Part shown: positions 23,451 to 32,652 of the stretch, one piece after another | Position numbering within the stretch: position 1 is the first letter of the stretch | Layout of the letters: each line of letters starts with the position of its first letter | DNA from: Actinospica acidithermotolerans | Lineage (GTDB): Bacteria > Actinomycetota > Actinomycetes > Streptomycetales > Catenulisporaceae | Direction of reading: 5' to 3' | NCBI RefSeq assembly: GCF_018139625.1 | Contig: NZ_JAGSOH010000056.1 | Coordinates: 1 to 45,786, forward strand | DNA: 45,786 nt | The notes under the pieces: model-generated | Database searches by the model: none | Told to the model about the DNA's origin: nothing | The model's input: only the letters and a program-made list of their open reading frames with translations | Translations under genes and position numbers: made by a program

Positions 23451-24235
23451 GCGACACCCACGGTCCGGCGCACCAGCGCAATCTGCTCTCCACCGGCTTC
23501 GACGGAGACGACGGGACCGCTGATCCGGCGCTGATCGAGGTGCTGGCGGCGGCCCGGCGCGACGAGGCGGCCGTCTACCCGGCGTACGCGGCGCTCTCCG
23601 GGCGGCGCGTGCTCGTCCCGGTGGTCGCGGTGCTCGGCGAGAGCGAGACGGCCGAGACCCTCGGCCCGGACGGCAAGCCGCTGCGCCGCGACAAGGACAG
23701 CGACATGGCCGTGATCACGCTGGTCGCGGGCGACGGGGTCAAGGCGCTGCCGGCGTTCACCTCGGTGCAGGCGCTGTCCGAGTGGGGCGCGAAGGCCGGC
23801 TACCCGCAGGCGCGGCCGATCCCGGTGACGATAGAGACCGCGGCCGCGGCGACGCTCCAGGAGAACGCGGCGGTGCTGCTGCTCGACCTCGGCGGCCCCG
23901 GCCAGTTCGAGATCTCCGGCAGCGCGCTGCGGGCCTTCGCCCAGCAGCGCAAGCCGCTGCCGCCGTCCGTCGACCCGGAGGTCGTGGACGCGATCAAGCG
24001 GGCGCTCGCCGGCGTTCCCGAGATCGCCCGGGTGCTCGACGACGCCCGGCTCGGCCAGGCGGCGGAGGACGTCACGGTCCTGGCGCTCGGCTTCGTGCCC
24101 GGCACCGATCCGGCGGGACTCGCCGAGCCGCTGCAGCGGGTCGCGACGGCGATCTCCGAGGACGAGCTGCTGCGGGACCGGCTCTCCGGCGGCCTGCAGA
24201 TCGTGATGGCGCCGGACCCGGCCTCGGGCAGCTGA
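23447..24235 (+). CDS. SseB-domain protein
   Basis: A 262-residue cytoplasmic protein with the SseB N-terminal domain (about residues 20-130: ALIEVLAAARRDEAAVYPAYAAL, RRVLVPVVAVLG, MAVITLVAGDGVKALPAFTSVQALSEW) and a C-terminal region (to 262) with VDAIKRALAGVPEIARVLDDARLGQ and DVTVLALGFVP, like the SseB C-terminal domain. SseB-type domains are best known from secretion-linked enhancer proteins but are widespread in actinobacteria with unknown roles. Its ATG overlaps the protease stop (ATGA), making a three-gene coupled unit. It is convergent with the DUF1844 gene, 15 nt away. Confidence 0.85.
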   Translation: MSDTHGPAHQRNLLSTGFDGDDGTADPALIEVLAAARRDEAAVYPAYAALSGRRVLVPVVAVLGESETAETLGPDGKPLRRDKDSDMAVITLVAGDGVKALPAFTSVQALSEWGAKAGYPQARPIPVTIETAAAATLQENAAVLLLDLGGPGQFEISGSALRAFAQQRKPLPPSVDPEVVDAIKRALAGVPEIARVLDDARLGQAAEDVTVLALGFVPGTDPAGLAEPLQRVATAISEDELLRDRLSGGLQIVMAPDPASGS

Positions 24236-24250
24236 GCCGGCCCGACCGGG

Positions 24251-24610
24251 TCAGCCGACCGGTCCGGTGAGCTTCTCGCCCGGGCCCTGACCCGGCGCGT
24301 CGGCCACGGCAGAGGCCTCGCGGAAGGCCAGCTGCAGCGTGCGCAGGCCGTCCCGCAGCGGCAGCGCGTGCTGCGAGCCGATCTCCGGCGCGGCGGCGGT
24401 GACCAGGCCGGCCAGCGCGGTGATCAGCTTGCGCGCCTCGTCCAGGTCCTTCTCCGGCGCGTTCCCGTGCTCGTCCGGCTCGCCGAGGCCGAGCTGCACC
24501 GCGGCGGCGGTCATCAGGTGCACGGCCAGCGTCGCGATCACCTCGACGGCGGGGACCTCGGCGAGGTCGCGCTCCGATACGTCGATCTGCTGCTCGGCCG
24601 TGGTGCTCAC
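24251..24610 (-). CDS. DUF1844 domain protein
   Basis: A 119-residue small acidic/helical protein. The core VEVIATLAVHLMTAAAVQLGLGE, then DLDEARKLITALAGLVTAA, matches DUF1844, a family found next to infC in many actinobacteria. The start is GTG 24610 with AAGGAG 6 nt upstream. Function is unknown. It is transcribed away from infC, so promoters of both lie in the 24611-25018 region. Confidence 0.88.
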   Translation of the reverse strand: MSTTAEQQIDVSERDLAEVPAVEVIATLAVHLMTAAAVQLGLGEPDEHGNAPEKDLDEARKLITALAGLVTAAAPEIGSQHALPLRDGLRTLQLAFREASAVADAPGQGPGEKLTGPVG

Positions 24611-25018
24611 CCTGTACTCCTTATGCTGGTACTCCCGACACGCCAGTGTCGCACGCCCGCGTGGCCGGCCTCGAAGTGCCGGTGCAGTGCCGGGAGTCTG
24701 CTAATCTAGGGATAGCGTCACGTAAGGGACTGCCCCCGGGTGGCCCCGACGCGCAAGTGGAGGGCCCACCTCCCACCTGATCGACCGGCGGTCGATGGGT
24801 ACGGTACCGGCGCGCGATTCGCATTCGCGCGCGACGGCAAGGTGGAGCTCTGCATTGCTTCCGCGAAGGCGGACATTGCGGAGCTTTTTCGTATGCCGAG
24901 GAATCGTCCCAGCCTCCCGGGCGTTTCACGGCGGTGCGGGCTCACCCCGCACCGACCAGCGGACCCGGTACGACGGCTCTCGGCGAGCCTCCGGGACCGC
25001 ATGAACCTAGGAGGCCCC
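24611..25018 (+). promoter_or_regulatory. infC upstream region and likely long leader
   Basis: A 408-bp stretch without a credible gene. TAATCT (about 24702-24707) within CTGCTAATCTAGGG is a plausible -10, which would give a leader of about 300 nt. Downstream are CGACC-GGC-GGTCG (24782-24794) and GCGCGCGA/TCGCGCGC with a 7-nt loop (24810-24817, 24825-24832). A GGAGG at 25010-25014 precedes infC. Long infC leaders are often sites of attenuation or feedback by IF-3 or L20; that is inference here. Confidence 0.4.
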
Positions 25019-25687
25019 ATCAGCGCCGAACCCCGCATCAACGACCGGATCCGCGTGCCCGAGGTGCGCCTGGTCGGCCCGGACGGCCAGCAGGTCGGGA
25101 TCGTCTCGATCCAGGACGCGCTGCGCCTGGCCCAGGAGTCCGACCTCGACCTGGTCGAGATCGCGCCCACCTCGCGTCCGCCGGTGGCCAAGCTCATGGA
25201 CTACGGCAAGTTCAAGTACGAGTCCGCGATGAAGGCCCGTGAGGCGCGCAAGAACCAGGCGCACACGATCATCAAGGAGATGAAGCTCCGGCCGAAGATC
25301 GACCCGCACGACTACGAGACCAAGAAGGGTCACGTCGTCCGGTTCCTCAACGCCGGGGACAAGGTCAAGATCACGATCATGTTCCGCGGCCGGGAGCAGT
25401 CCCGCCCGGAGCTCGGCCGCAGGCTGCTGGACCGGCTCGCCTCGGATGTCGAGGAGCTCGGTTTCGTCGAGTTCGCGCCCAAGCAGGACGGGCGCAACAT
25501 GATCATGGTGCTCGGCCCGCGGAAGAAGAAGGTCGACGCGATGGCGGAGGCCCGGGCCGCGAAGGCCGCCCGCGCCGCGCAGTCCGGCAGGGATGCGGAC
25601 GCCGAGGCGCCGGCCGAGACCGACCAGGCCGCCGAGATCGACGAGACCACCGAGAACGTCGGGTCCGCCGAGGAGACCGCGGAGTAG
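25019..25687 (+). CDS. infC: translation initiation factor IF-3
   Basis: A 222-residue IF-3 if started at ATC 25019 ([19 protein letters not shown]). This codon is preferred because GGAGG ends 4 nt upstream and because actinobacterial IF-3 typically begins at this Ile-Ser; the only nearby standard codon, ATG 25001, would place the GGAGG inside the gene. An ATC/ATT start is a known infC feature allowing autoregulation, since IF-3 discriminates against such starts. Seen: N-domain to about residue 75, the linker [21 protein letters not shown], and the C-domain with [24 protein letters not shown] and [13 protein letters not shown]. An Ala/Glu-rich tail of about 45 residues follows. It heads the infC-rpmI-rplT group. 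Confidence 0.93.
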   Translation: MSAEPRINDRIRVPEVRLVGPDGQQVGIVSIQDALRLAQESDLDLVEIAPTSRPPVAKLMDYGKFKYESAMKAREARKNQAHTIIKEMKLRPKIDPHDYETKKGHVVRFLNAGDKVKITIMFRGREQSRPELGRRLLDRLASDVEELGFVEFAPKQDGRNMIMVLGPRKKKVDAMAEARAAKAARAAQSGRDADAEAPAETDQAAEIDETTENVGSAEETAE

Positions 25688-25829
25688 CCTCCGCGCGTCC
25701 CGCGAGACAACCGAATCCGGCGACGGCACAACCCGCCGCCGCCCCGAGGCACGATCGCGCCGCGCCGCCCGCCGGAGAAGGCGGGCGGCGGCGGGATCGT
25801 GACGCGAGATGAGATGGAGAACGGCAGCC

Positions 25830-26024
25830 ATGCCGAAGAACAAGACCCACAGCGGATCCAAGAAGCGCTTCCGCGTGACCGGCTCCGGCAAGATCATGCG
25901 GGGTCAGGCGGGCAAGCGCCACCTGCTCGAGCGCAAGTCCTCGCGCTACACCCGCCGCGTCTCCGGCGAGGTCGTCCTCGCTCCGGCCGACGTGAAGCGC
26001 ATCAAGCGGCTGCTCGGCAAGTAA
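25830..26024 (+). CDS. rpmI: ribosomal protein L35
   Basis: A 64-residue basic protein of the large subunit. [21 protein letters not shown] at the start and KRIKRLLGK at the end are diagnostic. GGAG lies 10 nt upstream of the ATG. It is 142 nt after infC and 101 nt before rplT, the standard order. The spacer to rplT contains a short CCCCT/AGGGG hairpin (near 26051-26070), a possible regulatory or processing element. Confidence 0.97.
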   Translation: MPKNKTHSGSKKRFRVTGSGKIMRGQAGKRHLLERKSSRYTRRVSGEVVLAPADVKRIKRLLGK

Positions 26025-26125
26025 CCCCCGGTACCGCGCACCACCCCCTAGACCCCTGATATGCAAGGGGCCGCGCCGCGCCCTGCGCGCCGGCACCGGC
26101 CCCGCCCCCGAGGAGAAGATTCGAC

Positions 26126-26521
26126 ATGGCACGCGTGAAGCGGGCGGTCAACGCCCACAAGAAGCGCCGGGCGATCCTGGAGCAGGCGAGCGGCTACCGC
26201 GGCCAGCGCTCGCGCCTGTACCGCAAGGCCAAGGAGCAGGTCACCCACTCGCTGGTCTACGCGTACCGCGACCGCAAGAAGCGCAAGGGCGACTTCCGCC
26301 GGCTGTGGATCCAGCGCATCAACGCCGCGGCCCGCGCCAACGGCCTGACCTACAACCGCTTCATCCAGGGCCTCAAGGCCGCGGGTGTCGAGGTGGACCG
26401 CAAGATCCTCGCCGACCTGGCCGTCAACGACGCCGCCGCCTTCGCCGCGCTCGTCGAGGTGGCCCAGAAGGCGCTCCCGGCCGACGTGAACGCGCCGAAG
26501 GCCGAGAAGGTCGCGGCCTGA
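26126..26521 (+). CDS. rplT: ribosomal protein L20
   Basis: A 131-residue 23S-rRNA-binding protein needed for early 50S assembly. The N-terminus [20 protein letters not shown], then [17 protein letters not shown], and [21 protein letters not shown] are highly conserved. GAGGAG lies upstream of the ATG. The tail, about 10-12 residues ([11 protein letters not shown]), is slightly longer than in E. coli. Third gene of the infC operon; an rRNA methyltransferase follows 52 nt later. Confidence 0.98.
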   Translation: MARVKRAVNAHKKRRAILEQASGYRGQRSRLYRKAKEQVTHSLVYAYRDRKKRKGDFRRLWIQRINAAARANGLTYNRFIQGLKAAGVEVDRKILADLAVNDAAAFAALVEVAQKALPADVNAPKAEKVAA

Positions 26522-26573
26522 GCGGCGATCTGCGCCCCGGCCCGATAGCCCGCAGCGATAGAGCGGATTCCGG

Positions 26574-27404
26574 ATGGCAGGCCCGCGCGACGCGGTGATC
26601 ACCTCGGTCAAGTCGACCCGGGTGATCGCGGCGCGCCGGCTTGCCTCCCGTGCCTTCCGGGCCAGGCAGCGGCTCTTCCTCGCCGAGGGCCCGCAGGCCG
26701 TGCGCGAGGCGGCCGCGGAGAAGGGCCTGCTCACCGAGCTGTTCGCCACCGCCGACGCGGCCGCTCGGCACCCGGCGATCCTGGACGCCGCGCACGCCGC
26801 CGGCGCGACCGTCACGATCGCCGCGGACGAGGTCCTGGCCTCGCTCGGCGACACCGTCGCCGGCCAGGGGCTGGTCGGCGTATGCCGGTTCCTGGACCAG
26901 CCGCTCGCCGCGGTGCTGGACCGGCCGGCCAGGCTCATCGTGCTGCTCGCGCACATCCGCGACCCCGGGAACGCCGGCTCCGTGCTCCGCGCGGCCGACG
27001 CCGCCGGCGCCGACGCGGTGCTCTTCAGCGCCGAGTCCGTGGACGTCTACAACCCGAAGGTCGTGCGGACCTCCGTGGGTTCGCTCTTCCATCTCCCGGT
27101 GGTCATCGGCGTCGACCTGGCCGAGGCCACCGCCGCGCTCCGCGGCCGCGGCCTGCGCGTGCTGGCCGCCGACGGCTCCGGCCCTGCGGACCTCGACGAC
27201 GAGGCGGACGGCGGCGCCCTCGCCGCGCCGACCTGCTGGATGTTCGGCAACGAGGCCTGGGGGCTGCCCGAGCCGATCCGCGCGCTGGCCGACGAGACCG
27301 TCCGCGTGCCCATCCACGGCCGGGCCGAGTCGCTGAACCTGGCCACCGCCGCGGCCGTGTGCCTCTATGCGTCGGCGCGCGCCCAGCGGCGCTGCGCCCC
27401 GTGA
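26574..27404 (+). CDS. SpoU/TrmH-type 23S rRNA 2'-O-methyltransferase
   Basis: A 276-residue SPOUT-class RNA methyltransferase. An N-terminal L30e-like substrate-binding region (about 15-105; FLAEGPQAVREAAAEKGLLTELF) precedes the knotted SAM domain: HIRDPGNAGSVLRAADAAGADAVLF (motif 1), VRTSVGSLFHLPV, CWMFGNEAWGLPEP (motif 2) and VPIHGRAESLNLATAAAVCLY (motif 3). All catalytic motifs are intact. It lies in the conserved infC-rpmI-rplT-methyltransferase-kinase-pheST order. Position of the methylated nucleotide is unknown; relatives include TsnR-like thiostrepton-resistance enzymes. Confidence 0.9.
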   Translation: MAGPRDAVITSVKSTRVIAARRLASRAFRARQRLFLAEGPQAVREAAAEKGLLTELFATADAAARHPAILDAAHAAGATVTIAADEVLASLGDTVAGQGLVGVCRFLDQPLAAVLDRPARLIVLLAHIRDPGNAGSVLRAADAAGADAVLFSAESVDVYNPKVVRTSVGSLFHLPVVIGVDLAEATAALRGRGLRVLAADGSGPADLDDEADGGALAAPTCWMFGNEAWGLPEPIRALADETVRVPIHGRAESLNLATAAAVCLYASARAQRRCAP

Positions 27405-27431
27405 TCCAGCTCACCCGGCACGGCCGTCCCA

Positions 27432-27475
27432 CGGCTTCATCCCCGCACCTACCCGCGGCTTCATCCCCGCACCTA
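27432..27475. repeat. two direct copies of a 20-bp sequence
   Basis: CGGCTTCATCCCCGCACCTA occurs at 27432-27451 and again at 27456-27475 (period 24 bp), in the 245-bp spacer after the rRNA methyltransferase gene. The rest of the spacer (27476-27649) shows no gene and no clear promoter. Confidence 0.85.
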
Positions 27476-27649
27476 GACCCGTGAAGACTTGGGCGTATGT
27501 CCGCCAAGGCTGGCGCTACGGTGGCGGTACCGGGAATGATGGGGTGTCAGCGAGGCATGATGGGACCCGGTCCGCGGCGGTCGCCCGGAGTCCCCGGCTT
27601 CGCGGGCAAGGGACGGACATGAGCGGTCAGGGAGAGGACTCAAGTCCAG

Positions 27650-28735
27650 TTGGATTCGAACGTTGCACAGGGACCGGACGACGCCGCGTCCGGGCCGCGG
27701 TACGACGAACTGCCCGACGGCGTCGTCATCGCGGACGCGGGGGGCCGCGTGGCGGTGTTCAACCGCGCCGCGGAGCGCATCACCCGGCTGCGGGCCGCCG
27801 ACGCGCTCGGCCGCCCGCTCGACGAGGCGCTGCCGCTGCTCGACCTCGAGGGCAGGCTGTGGTGGGCCTGCACCGATCCGTACGGGGGCCTGGCCGTGCG
27901 CACGGGCCAGCCGGAGACCAGGCTGCTGCTGCCGGACGGCCGGGACGTCCTGGTCACCGCGCGCTACGTACGGGAGCGCACCGGCCCGATCGAGCGCGTC
28001 GTCATCGGATTGCGTGACACCTCCGCCCGCGCCAGGGTCGAGCGGCGGCACGCCGACCTGATCGCGACCGTCGCGCACGAGCTGCGCTCCCCGCTCACCA
28101 GCGTCAAGGGCTTCACCGCGACGCTGCTCGCGAAGTGGGAGCGCTTCACCGACGACCAGCGCAAGCTGATGCTCGAGACGGTGGACGCCGACGCCGACCG
28201 GGTCACCCGGCTGATCGCCGAGCTGCTCGACATCGCCCGCATCGACTCCGGCCGGCTGCAGCTCGGCTGCTATCCGGTCGACCTGGTGGAGCTGGTGACG
28301 GATCAGACCGCCGGGATGATCGCGGCCGGCCTGCCCGCGGAGCGATTCGACGTACAATCGGTCGAGCTGCCCGCCGTCTGGGCCGACCCGGACAAGCTGC
28401 GGCAGGTCGTGGCGAACCTGCTGGAAAACGCGGTGCGGCACGGCGACGGACGTGTCACGATCGCCTTCGAGGAACTGCCCGAGGACGCGGACGCCGAGCG
28501 GAAGGGAGAGGGCACGCCGATGATCGCGATGACGGTCGACGACGAGGGCCCCGGCATTCCCGAGGCCATGCTCGGCCGGGTTTTCACCCGCTTCTGGCGC
28601 GGCAACCGGCGCGGCGGCACCGGCCTCGGCCTCTACATCGTCAAGGGCATCGTCGAGGCGCACGGCGGCGCCATCACGGTCGGCCGGGCCCCCGGCGGCG
28701 GCGCCCGCTTCCGATTTACCATGCCCGCTGCCTGA
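27650..28735 (+). CDS. soluble PAS-domain sensor histidine kinase
   Basis: A 361-residue kinase with no transmembrane segment. A PAS domain (about residues 15-125; YDELPDGVVIADAGGRVAVFNRAAERITRL) is followed by HisKA with the phospho-acceptor His143 in TVAHELRSPLTSVKG, and HATPase_c with the N box RQVVANLLENAVRHGDG (about 251-267), DDEGPGIP, and GGTGLGLYIVKGIVEAHGG. TTG 27650 is the apparent start but the ribosome site is poor, so the exact N-terminus is uncertain. No response regulator is adjacent. Kinases in this exact position, between rplT/rRNA methyltransferase and pheS, occur in other actinobacteria. A ligand or redox signal through PAS is likely but unknown. Confidence 0.9.
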   Translation: MDSNVAQGPDDAASGPRYDELPDGVVIADAGGRVAVFNRAAERITRLRAADALGRPLDEALPLLDLEGRLWWACTDPYGGLAVRTGQPETRLLLPDGRDVLVTARYVRERTGPIERVVIGLRDTSARARVERRHADLIATVAHELRSPLTSVKGFTATLLAKWERFTDDQRKLMLETVDADADRVTRLIAELLDIARIDSGRLQLGCYPVDLVELVTDQTAGMIAAGLPAERFDVQSVELPAVWADPDKLRQVVANLLENAVRHGDGRVTIAFEELPEDADAERKGEGTPMIAMTVDDEGPGIPEAMLGRVFTRFWRGNRRGGTGLGLYIVKGIVEAHGGAITVGRAPGGGARFRFTMPAA

Positions 28736-28755
28736 CGGAACCCCTTCGGGTTCCG
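28736..28755 (+). terminator. hairpin immediately after the kinase gene
   Basis: CGGAACCC (28736-28743), loop CTTC, and GGGTTCCG (28748-28755) form a perfect 8-bp stem starting at the base after the TGA. There is no T-run. It may end or attenuate transcription before pheS. Confidence 0.55.
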
Positions 28756-28876
28756 GTCCGGGGCAGCGGGCGTTCCCGCCTGCCCGTCGGCCCGCGCCCG
28801 TTAGGATTGGGGCGCCCGCCGAGAAGAGACCGCACGCCGCGATGGCGTGGAAGTAGCGGAAGTAGAGCCGAATCCC

Positions 28877-30013
28877 ATGTCCGCACCGAACAAGAGCTAC
28901 GACCCGGTAGAGGTCGAGGTGCTCAAGCCCGAGGCCGTCGAGAAGGCCAGGGACGAGGCCCTCGCGGCGATCGCCGCGGCCGCCGACCTCGACGCCCTGC
29001 ACGAGGCGGAGATCGCGCACGCGAAGGACCGATCCCCGCTGGCCCTGGCCAACCGCGAGATCGGCGCGCTGCCCCCGGCCGCCAAGGCCGACGCGGGCAA
29101 GCGGGTCGGCCAGGCCCGCGCCGCCGTCTCCAGGGCCGTGGCCGAGCGGCGCGCCGAGCTCGCCGCCGAGCGCGACGCCCGGGTGCTCGTCGAGGAGTCC
29201 GTCGACGTCACGCTGCCCTGGGACCGCGCCCCGCGCGGCGGGCGGCACCCGCTGACCACGCTCACCGAGCGGATCGCCGAGGTCTTCGGCGCCCTCGGCT
29301 GGGAGGTCAACGAGGGCCCCGAGGTCGAGGCCGAGTGGATGAACTTCGACGCCCTCAACATCGGCCGGGACCACCCGGCGCGCAGCCCGCAGGACACCTT
29401 CTTCATCGACACCCCGGGCTACGACCCGGACGTGGACGACGGCCGCGACGCGCTGATCCTGCGCACCCAGACCTCGCCGCTGCAGATCCGCTCGATGCTC
29501 ACCCGCAAGCCGCCGCTGCACATGGTCTCCATCGGCCGCACCTTCCGCACCGACGCGCTGGACGCCACCCACACCCCGGTCTTCAACCAGATCGAGGGCC
29601 TGGTCGTGGACGAGGGCATCGGCATGGCCGACCTCAAGGGCACCCTGGACTACTTCGTGCAGGAGATGTTCGGCGCGGGCCTCACGTCCCGGCTGCGCCC
29701 GAACTACTTCCCGTTCACCGAGCCGAGCGCCGAGCTCGACATGCAGTGCTTCGTGTGCCACGGCTCGTCGGTCGGCGACCCGGACAACCCGTGCCGCACC
29801 TGCTCCTCCGAGGGCTGGATCGAGCTCGGCGGCTGCGGCGTGGTCAACCCGCGCGTGCTCGTCTCGGTCGGCATCGACCCGGAGCGCTACAGCGGCTTCG
29901 CCTTCGGCATCGGCCTCGAGCGGACGCTGATGTTCCGGCACGGCATCGCGGACATGCACGACATCGTCGAGGGTGACGTCCGCTTCACCCTCCCGTTCGG
30001 AGTGGAAATCTGA
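28877..30013 (+). CDS. pheS: phenylalanyl-tRNA synthetase alpha subunit
   Basis: A 378-residue catalytic subunit of the (alpha-beta)2 PheRS. An N-terminal coiled coil (about 1-100) is followed by the class II core: motif 1 [14 protein letters not shown] region, [21 protein letters not shown]-type block, motif 2 [32 protein letters not shown], and motif 3 [15 protein letters not shown]. Cys motifs in [19 protein letters not shown] suggest a zinc-like site seen in some actinobacterial PheS. ATG 28877 fits family starts; the ribosome site is weak (GGAAG tracts). TGATG overlap with pheT couples the pair. No T-box is visible upstream. Confidence 0.97.
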   Translation: MSAPNKSYDPVEVEVLKPEAVEKARDEALAAIAAAADLDALHEAEIAHAKDRSPLALANREIGALPPAAKADAGKRVGQARAAVSRAVAERRAELAAERDARVLVEESVDVTLPWDRAPRGGRHPLTTLTERIAEVFGALGWEVNEGPEVEAEWMNFDALNIGRDHPARSPQDTFFIDTPGYDPDVDDGRDALILRTQTSPLQIRSMLTRKPPLHMVSIGRTFRTDALDATHTPVFNQIEGLVVDEGIGMADLKGTLDYFVQEMFGAGLTSRLRPNYFPFTEPSAELDMQCFVCHGSSVGDPDNPCRTCSSEGWIELGGCGVVNPRVLVSVGIDPERYSGFAFGIGLERTLMFRHGIADMHDIVEGDVRFTLPFGVEI

Positions 30014-32487
30014 TGCGCGTCCCCCTTTCCTGGCTGCGCGAGTACGTCGACCTGCCCGCCGAGGTCTCCGGGCGCGAGCTGGCCGAGAAGCTGATCCCGA
30101 TCGGCTTCGAGGTCGAGACGGTGCACAGCTCGGGCGCCGGCCTGTCCGGTCCGCTGGTCGTCGGCCACGTCCTGGAGATCGAGGAGCTCACCGGCTTCAA
30201 GAAGCCGATCCGCTTCTGCCAGGTCGACGTGGGCGCCGAGAACGGCGGCGTGCGCGGCATCGTCTGCGGCGCGCGCAACTTCAAGGCCGGCGACAAGGTC
30301 GTGGCCGCGCTGCCCGGCGCGGTGCTGCCCGGCGACTTCAAGATCGCCGCGCGCAAGACCTACGACCACGTGTCGGACGGCATGATCTGCTCGGCCCGCG
30401 AGCTCGGCCTCGGCGACGACCACAGCGGCATCATCGTGCTGCCCTCGGACGTGCCGGTCGGCGCGGACGCGATCGAGCTGCTCGGCATTCGCGACGAGGT
30501 GCTGGACATCGCCGTCACCACGGACCGCGGCTACTGCCTGTCCATGCGCGGCATGGCCCGCGAGACCGCGATCGCCTACGGCCTGACGCTCCGTGACCCG
30601 GCGCTGCTGGACACGCCCGCGCCGACCGGCAACGGCTTTCCGGTGACCCTCGCCGATCCGACCGGCTGCGACCGCTTCGTGGCCCGCGCGGTGCGCGGCA
30701 TCGACCCGCTCGCCACCACCCCGCTGTGGATGCAGCGGCGGATCCAGCTGGCCGGCATGCGCCCGATCTCGCTGATCGTGGACATCACGAACTACGTGAT
30801 GCTCGAGATCGGCCAGCCGCTGCACGGCTACGATCTGCACCGGCTGACCGGCGGCATCACCGTCCGGCGCGCCGCGCCGGGGGAGAAGCTGACCACGCTG
30901 GACGACGTCGAGCGCACGCTGCACCCCGAGGACCTGCTGATCACCGACGGGTCCGGCCCGATCGGCCTGGCCGGCGTGATGGGCGGCGCCTCCACCGAGG
31001 TGCACGAGGGCACCGTGGACGTGCTGATCGAGGCCGCGCACTTCGCCCCGGCGACGATCGCGCGCACCGCCCGCCGGCACAAGCTGCCGTCCGAGGCCTC
31101 CCGCCGCTTCGAGCGCGCGGTGGACCCGAACGCGGCCGCGGCGGCCGCCCAGCGCGCCGTCGACCTGCTGGTGCTGCTCGGCCACGGCGAGGCCGACCCG
31201 GAGGTCACGGTCGCCTCGACGCAGCCGCACCCGCCGGCGCCGATCGCGATCGACGCGGAGCTGCCCGGCCGGGTCGCCGGGGTCGCGTACGAGCGGGCCG
31301 CCGTGGTGCGCCGCCTTCAGGAGGTCGGCTGCTCGGTCGAGGGCACCGATGTGCTGTCGGTCACCCCGCCGACCTGGCGCCCCGACCTGACCGACCCGAA
31401 CGACCTGGCCGAGGAGGTCATCCGGCTCGAGGGCTACGACCGGATCCCCTCGCGGCTGCCGACCGCCCCGCGCGGCCGCGGCCTGACGCTGCGCCAGCGG
31501 CTGCACCGCCGCGTCGGCCGCTCGCTCGCCGACGCCGGCTACGTCGAGGTGCTCAACTACCCGTTCGTCGGCAAGGCCGAGCTGGACGCGATGGGCATCC
31601 CGGAGACCGACGCCCGGCGCAGCGCCCTGACGGTGGTCAACCCGATCTCGGACGAGCAGCCACAGCTGCGCACGACGCTGCTGCCCGGCCTGTTCGCGAC
31701 GCTGCGGCGCAATGTGGGCCGCGGCTTCCCGGACGTCGCGCTGTTCGAGACCGGCCTGGTCTACCAGCCGCGCCCGGGCGCCTCGGCCCCGCCGCGGCTG
31801 CCGGTGGACCGCCGGCCGACCGACGAGGAGCTGGCCGCGCTCGAGTCCGCGCTGCCCGACCAGCCGCGGCACGTCGCCGCGGTGCTGACCGGCACTTGGG
31901 AGCGGTCCGGCTGGTGGGGCGAGGGCCGCGCGGCGAACTGGGCCGACGCGGTCGAGGCCGCCCGCACGGTCGCCGCCGCCTGCGGCGCCGAGCTGACGGT
32001 GGACCAGGAGCAGTACGAGCCCTGGCACCCGGGCCGCTGCGCCGTGCTCTCGCTGGACGAGCGCATCGTCGGCTACGCCGGCGAGCTGCACCCGAAGGTC
32101 CTCGAGCAGCTCGGGCTGCCGCCGCGCACCTGCGCGATGGAGCTCAACCTCGACGCGCTGGTGCCGGAGACCGAGGTCCACGTGCGCGGTCCGCGGGTCT
32201 CCGGATTCCCGGTCGCCGCGATCGACGTCGCGCTGGTGGTCTCCCGCGAGGTCCCGGCCGCGGACGTGGAGTCGGCGCTGGTGGCCGGCGCGGGCCCGCT
32301 GCTCGAGTCGGTGCGCCTGTTCGACGTCTACGAGGGCGATCGGATCGAGGCGGGCAGCAAGTCGCTGGCCTTCTCGCTCCGCCTGCGCGCCGCGGACCGC
32401 ACGCTGAAGGCCGACGAGGTCGCGGCCGTGCGGGACGCCGCCGTCGCCTCGGCCGCGCGCCACACGGACGCCGTGCTGCGCGGCTGA
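30013..32487 (+). CDS. pheT: phenylalanyl-tRNA synthetase beta subunit
   Basis: An 824-residue beta subunit that binds tRNA-Phe and edits mischarged Tyr-tRNA. Seen: the N-terminal [12 protein letters not shown], an OB-fold tRNA-binding domain (about 40-155; [13 protein letters not shown]), the B3/B4 editing domain (about 215-375), B5 domains, the catalytic-like core (about 470-700) and the C-terminal FDX-ACB domain ending with [17 protein letters not shown]. Length is as usual. Its ATG shares a base with the pheS stop. A strong hairpin follows 42 nt after the stop. Confidence 0.97.
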   Translation: MRVPLSWLREYVDLPAEVSGRELAEKLIPIGFEVETVHSSGAGLSGPLVVGHVLEIEELTGFKKPIRFCQVDVGAENGGVRGIVCGARNFKAGDKVVAALPGAVLPGDFKIAARKTYDHVSDGMICSARELGLGDDHSGIIVLPSDVPVGADAIELLGIRDEVLDIAVTTDRGYCLSMRGMARETAIAYGLTLRDPALLDTPAPTGNGFPVTLADPTGCDRFVARAVRGIDPLATTPLWMQRRIQLAGMRPISLIVDITNYVMLEIGQPLHGYDLHRLTGGITVRRAAPGEKLTTLDDVERTLHPEDLLITDGSGPIGLAGVMGGASTEVHEGTVDVLIEAAHFAPATIARTARRHKLPSEASRRFERAVDPNAAAAAAQRAVDLLVLLGHGEADPEVTVASTQPHPPAPIAIDAELPGRVAGVAYERAAVVRRLQEVGCSVEGTDVLSVTPPTWRPDLTDPNDLAEEVIRLEGYDRIPSRLPTAPRGRGLTLRQRLHRRVGRSLADAGYVEVLNYPFVGKAELDAMGIPETDARRSALTVVNPISDEQPQLRTTLLPGLFATLRRNVGRGFPDVALFETGLVYQPRPGASAPPRLPVDRRPTDEELAALESALPDQPRHVAAVLTGTWERSGWWGEGRAANWADAVEAARTVAAACGAELTVDQEQYEPWHPGRCAVLSLDERIVGYAGELHPKVLEQLGLPPRTCAMELNLDALVPETEVHVRGPRVSGFPVAAIDVALVVSREVPAADVESALVAGAGPLLESVRLFDVYEGDRIEAGSKSLAFSLRLRAADRTLKADEVAAVRDAAVASAARHTDAVLRG

Positions 32488-32528
32488 CGCCGTCGACCGC
32501 CGGCGACGACCGCCGACGATAAATGAGT

Positions 32529-32553
32529 TGCCCGGGCCCCGGCGGCCCGGGCA
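32529..32553 (+). terminator. terminator hairpin after pheT
   Basis: TGCCCGGGCC (32529-32538) and GGCCCGGGCA (32544-32553) form a perfect 10-bp stem with a 5-nt loop, between pheT and the ABC-F gene. Confidence 0.75.
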
Positions 32554-32652
32554 CTCTCGTCTACGTACCTGTCGCCGGCCCGAGGAGCTCCCTGGTGCTG
32601 ATTCGTGAGATGCGTCGGAATCACGATCCCTCGACCTCTCACGGAGCCCCCC

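Noticed and set aside
28756-28876. T-box or Phe-rich attenuator before pheS
   Set aside because: No Stem I/T-box sequence and no short ORF with Phe codons was seen.
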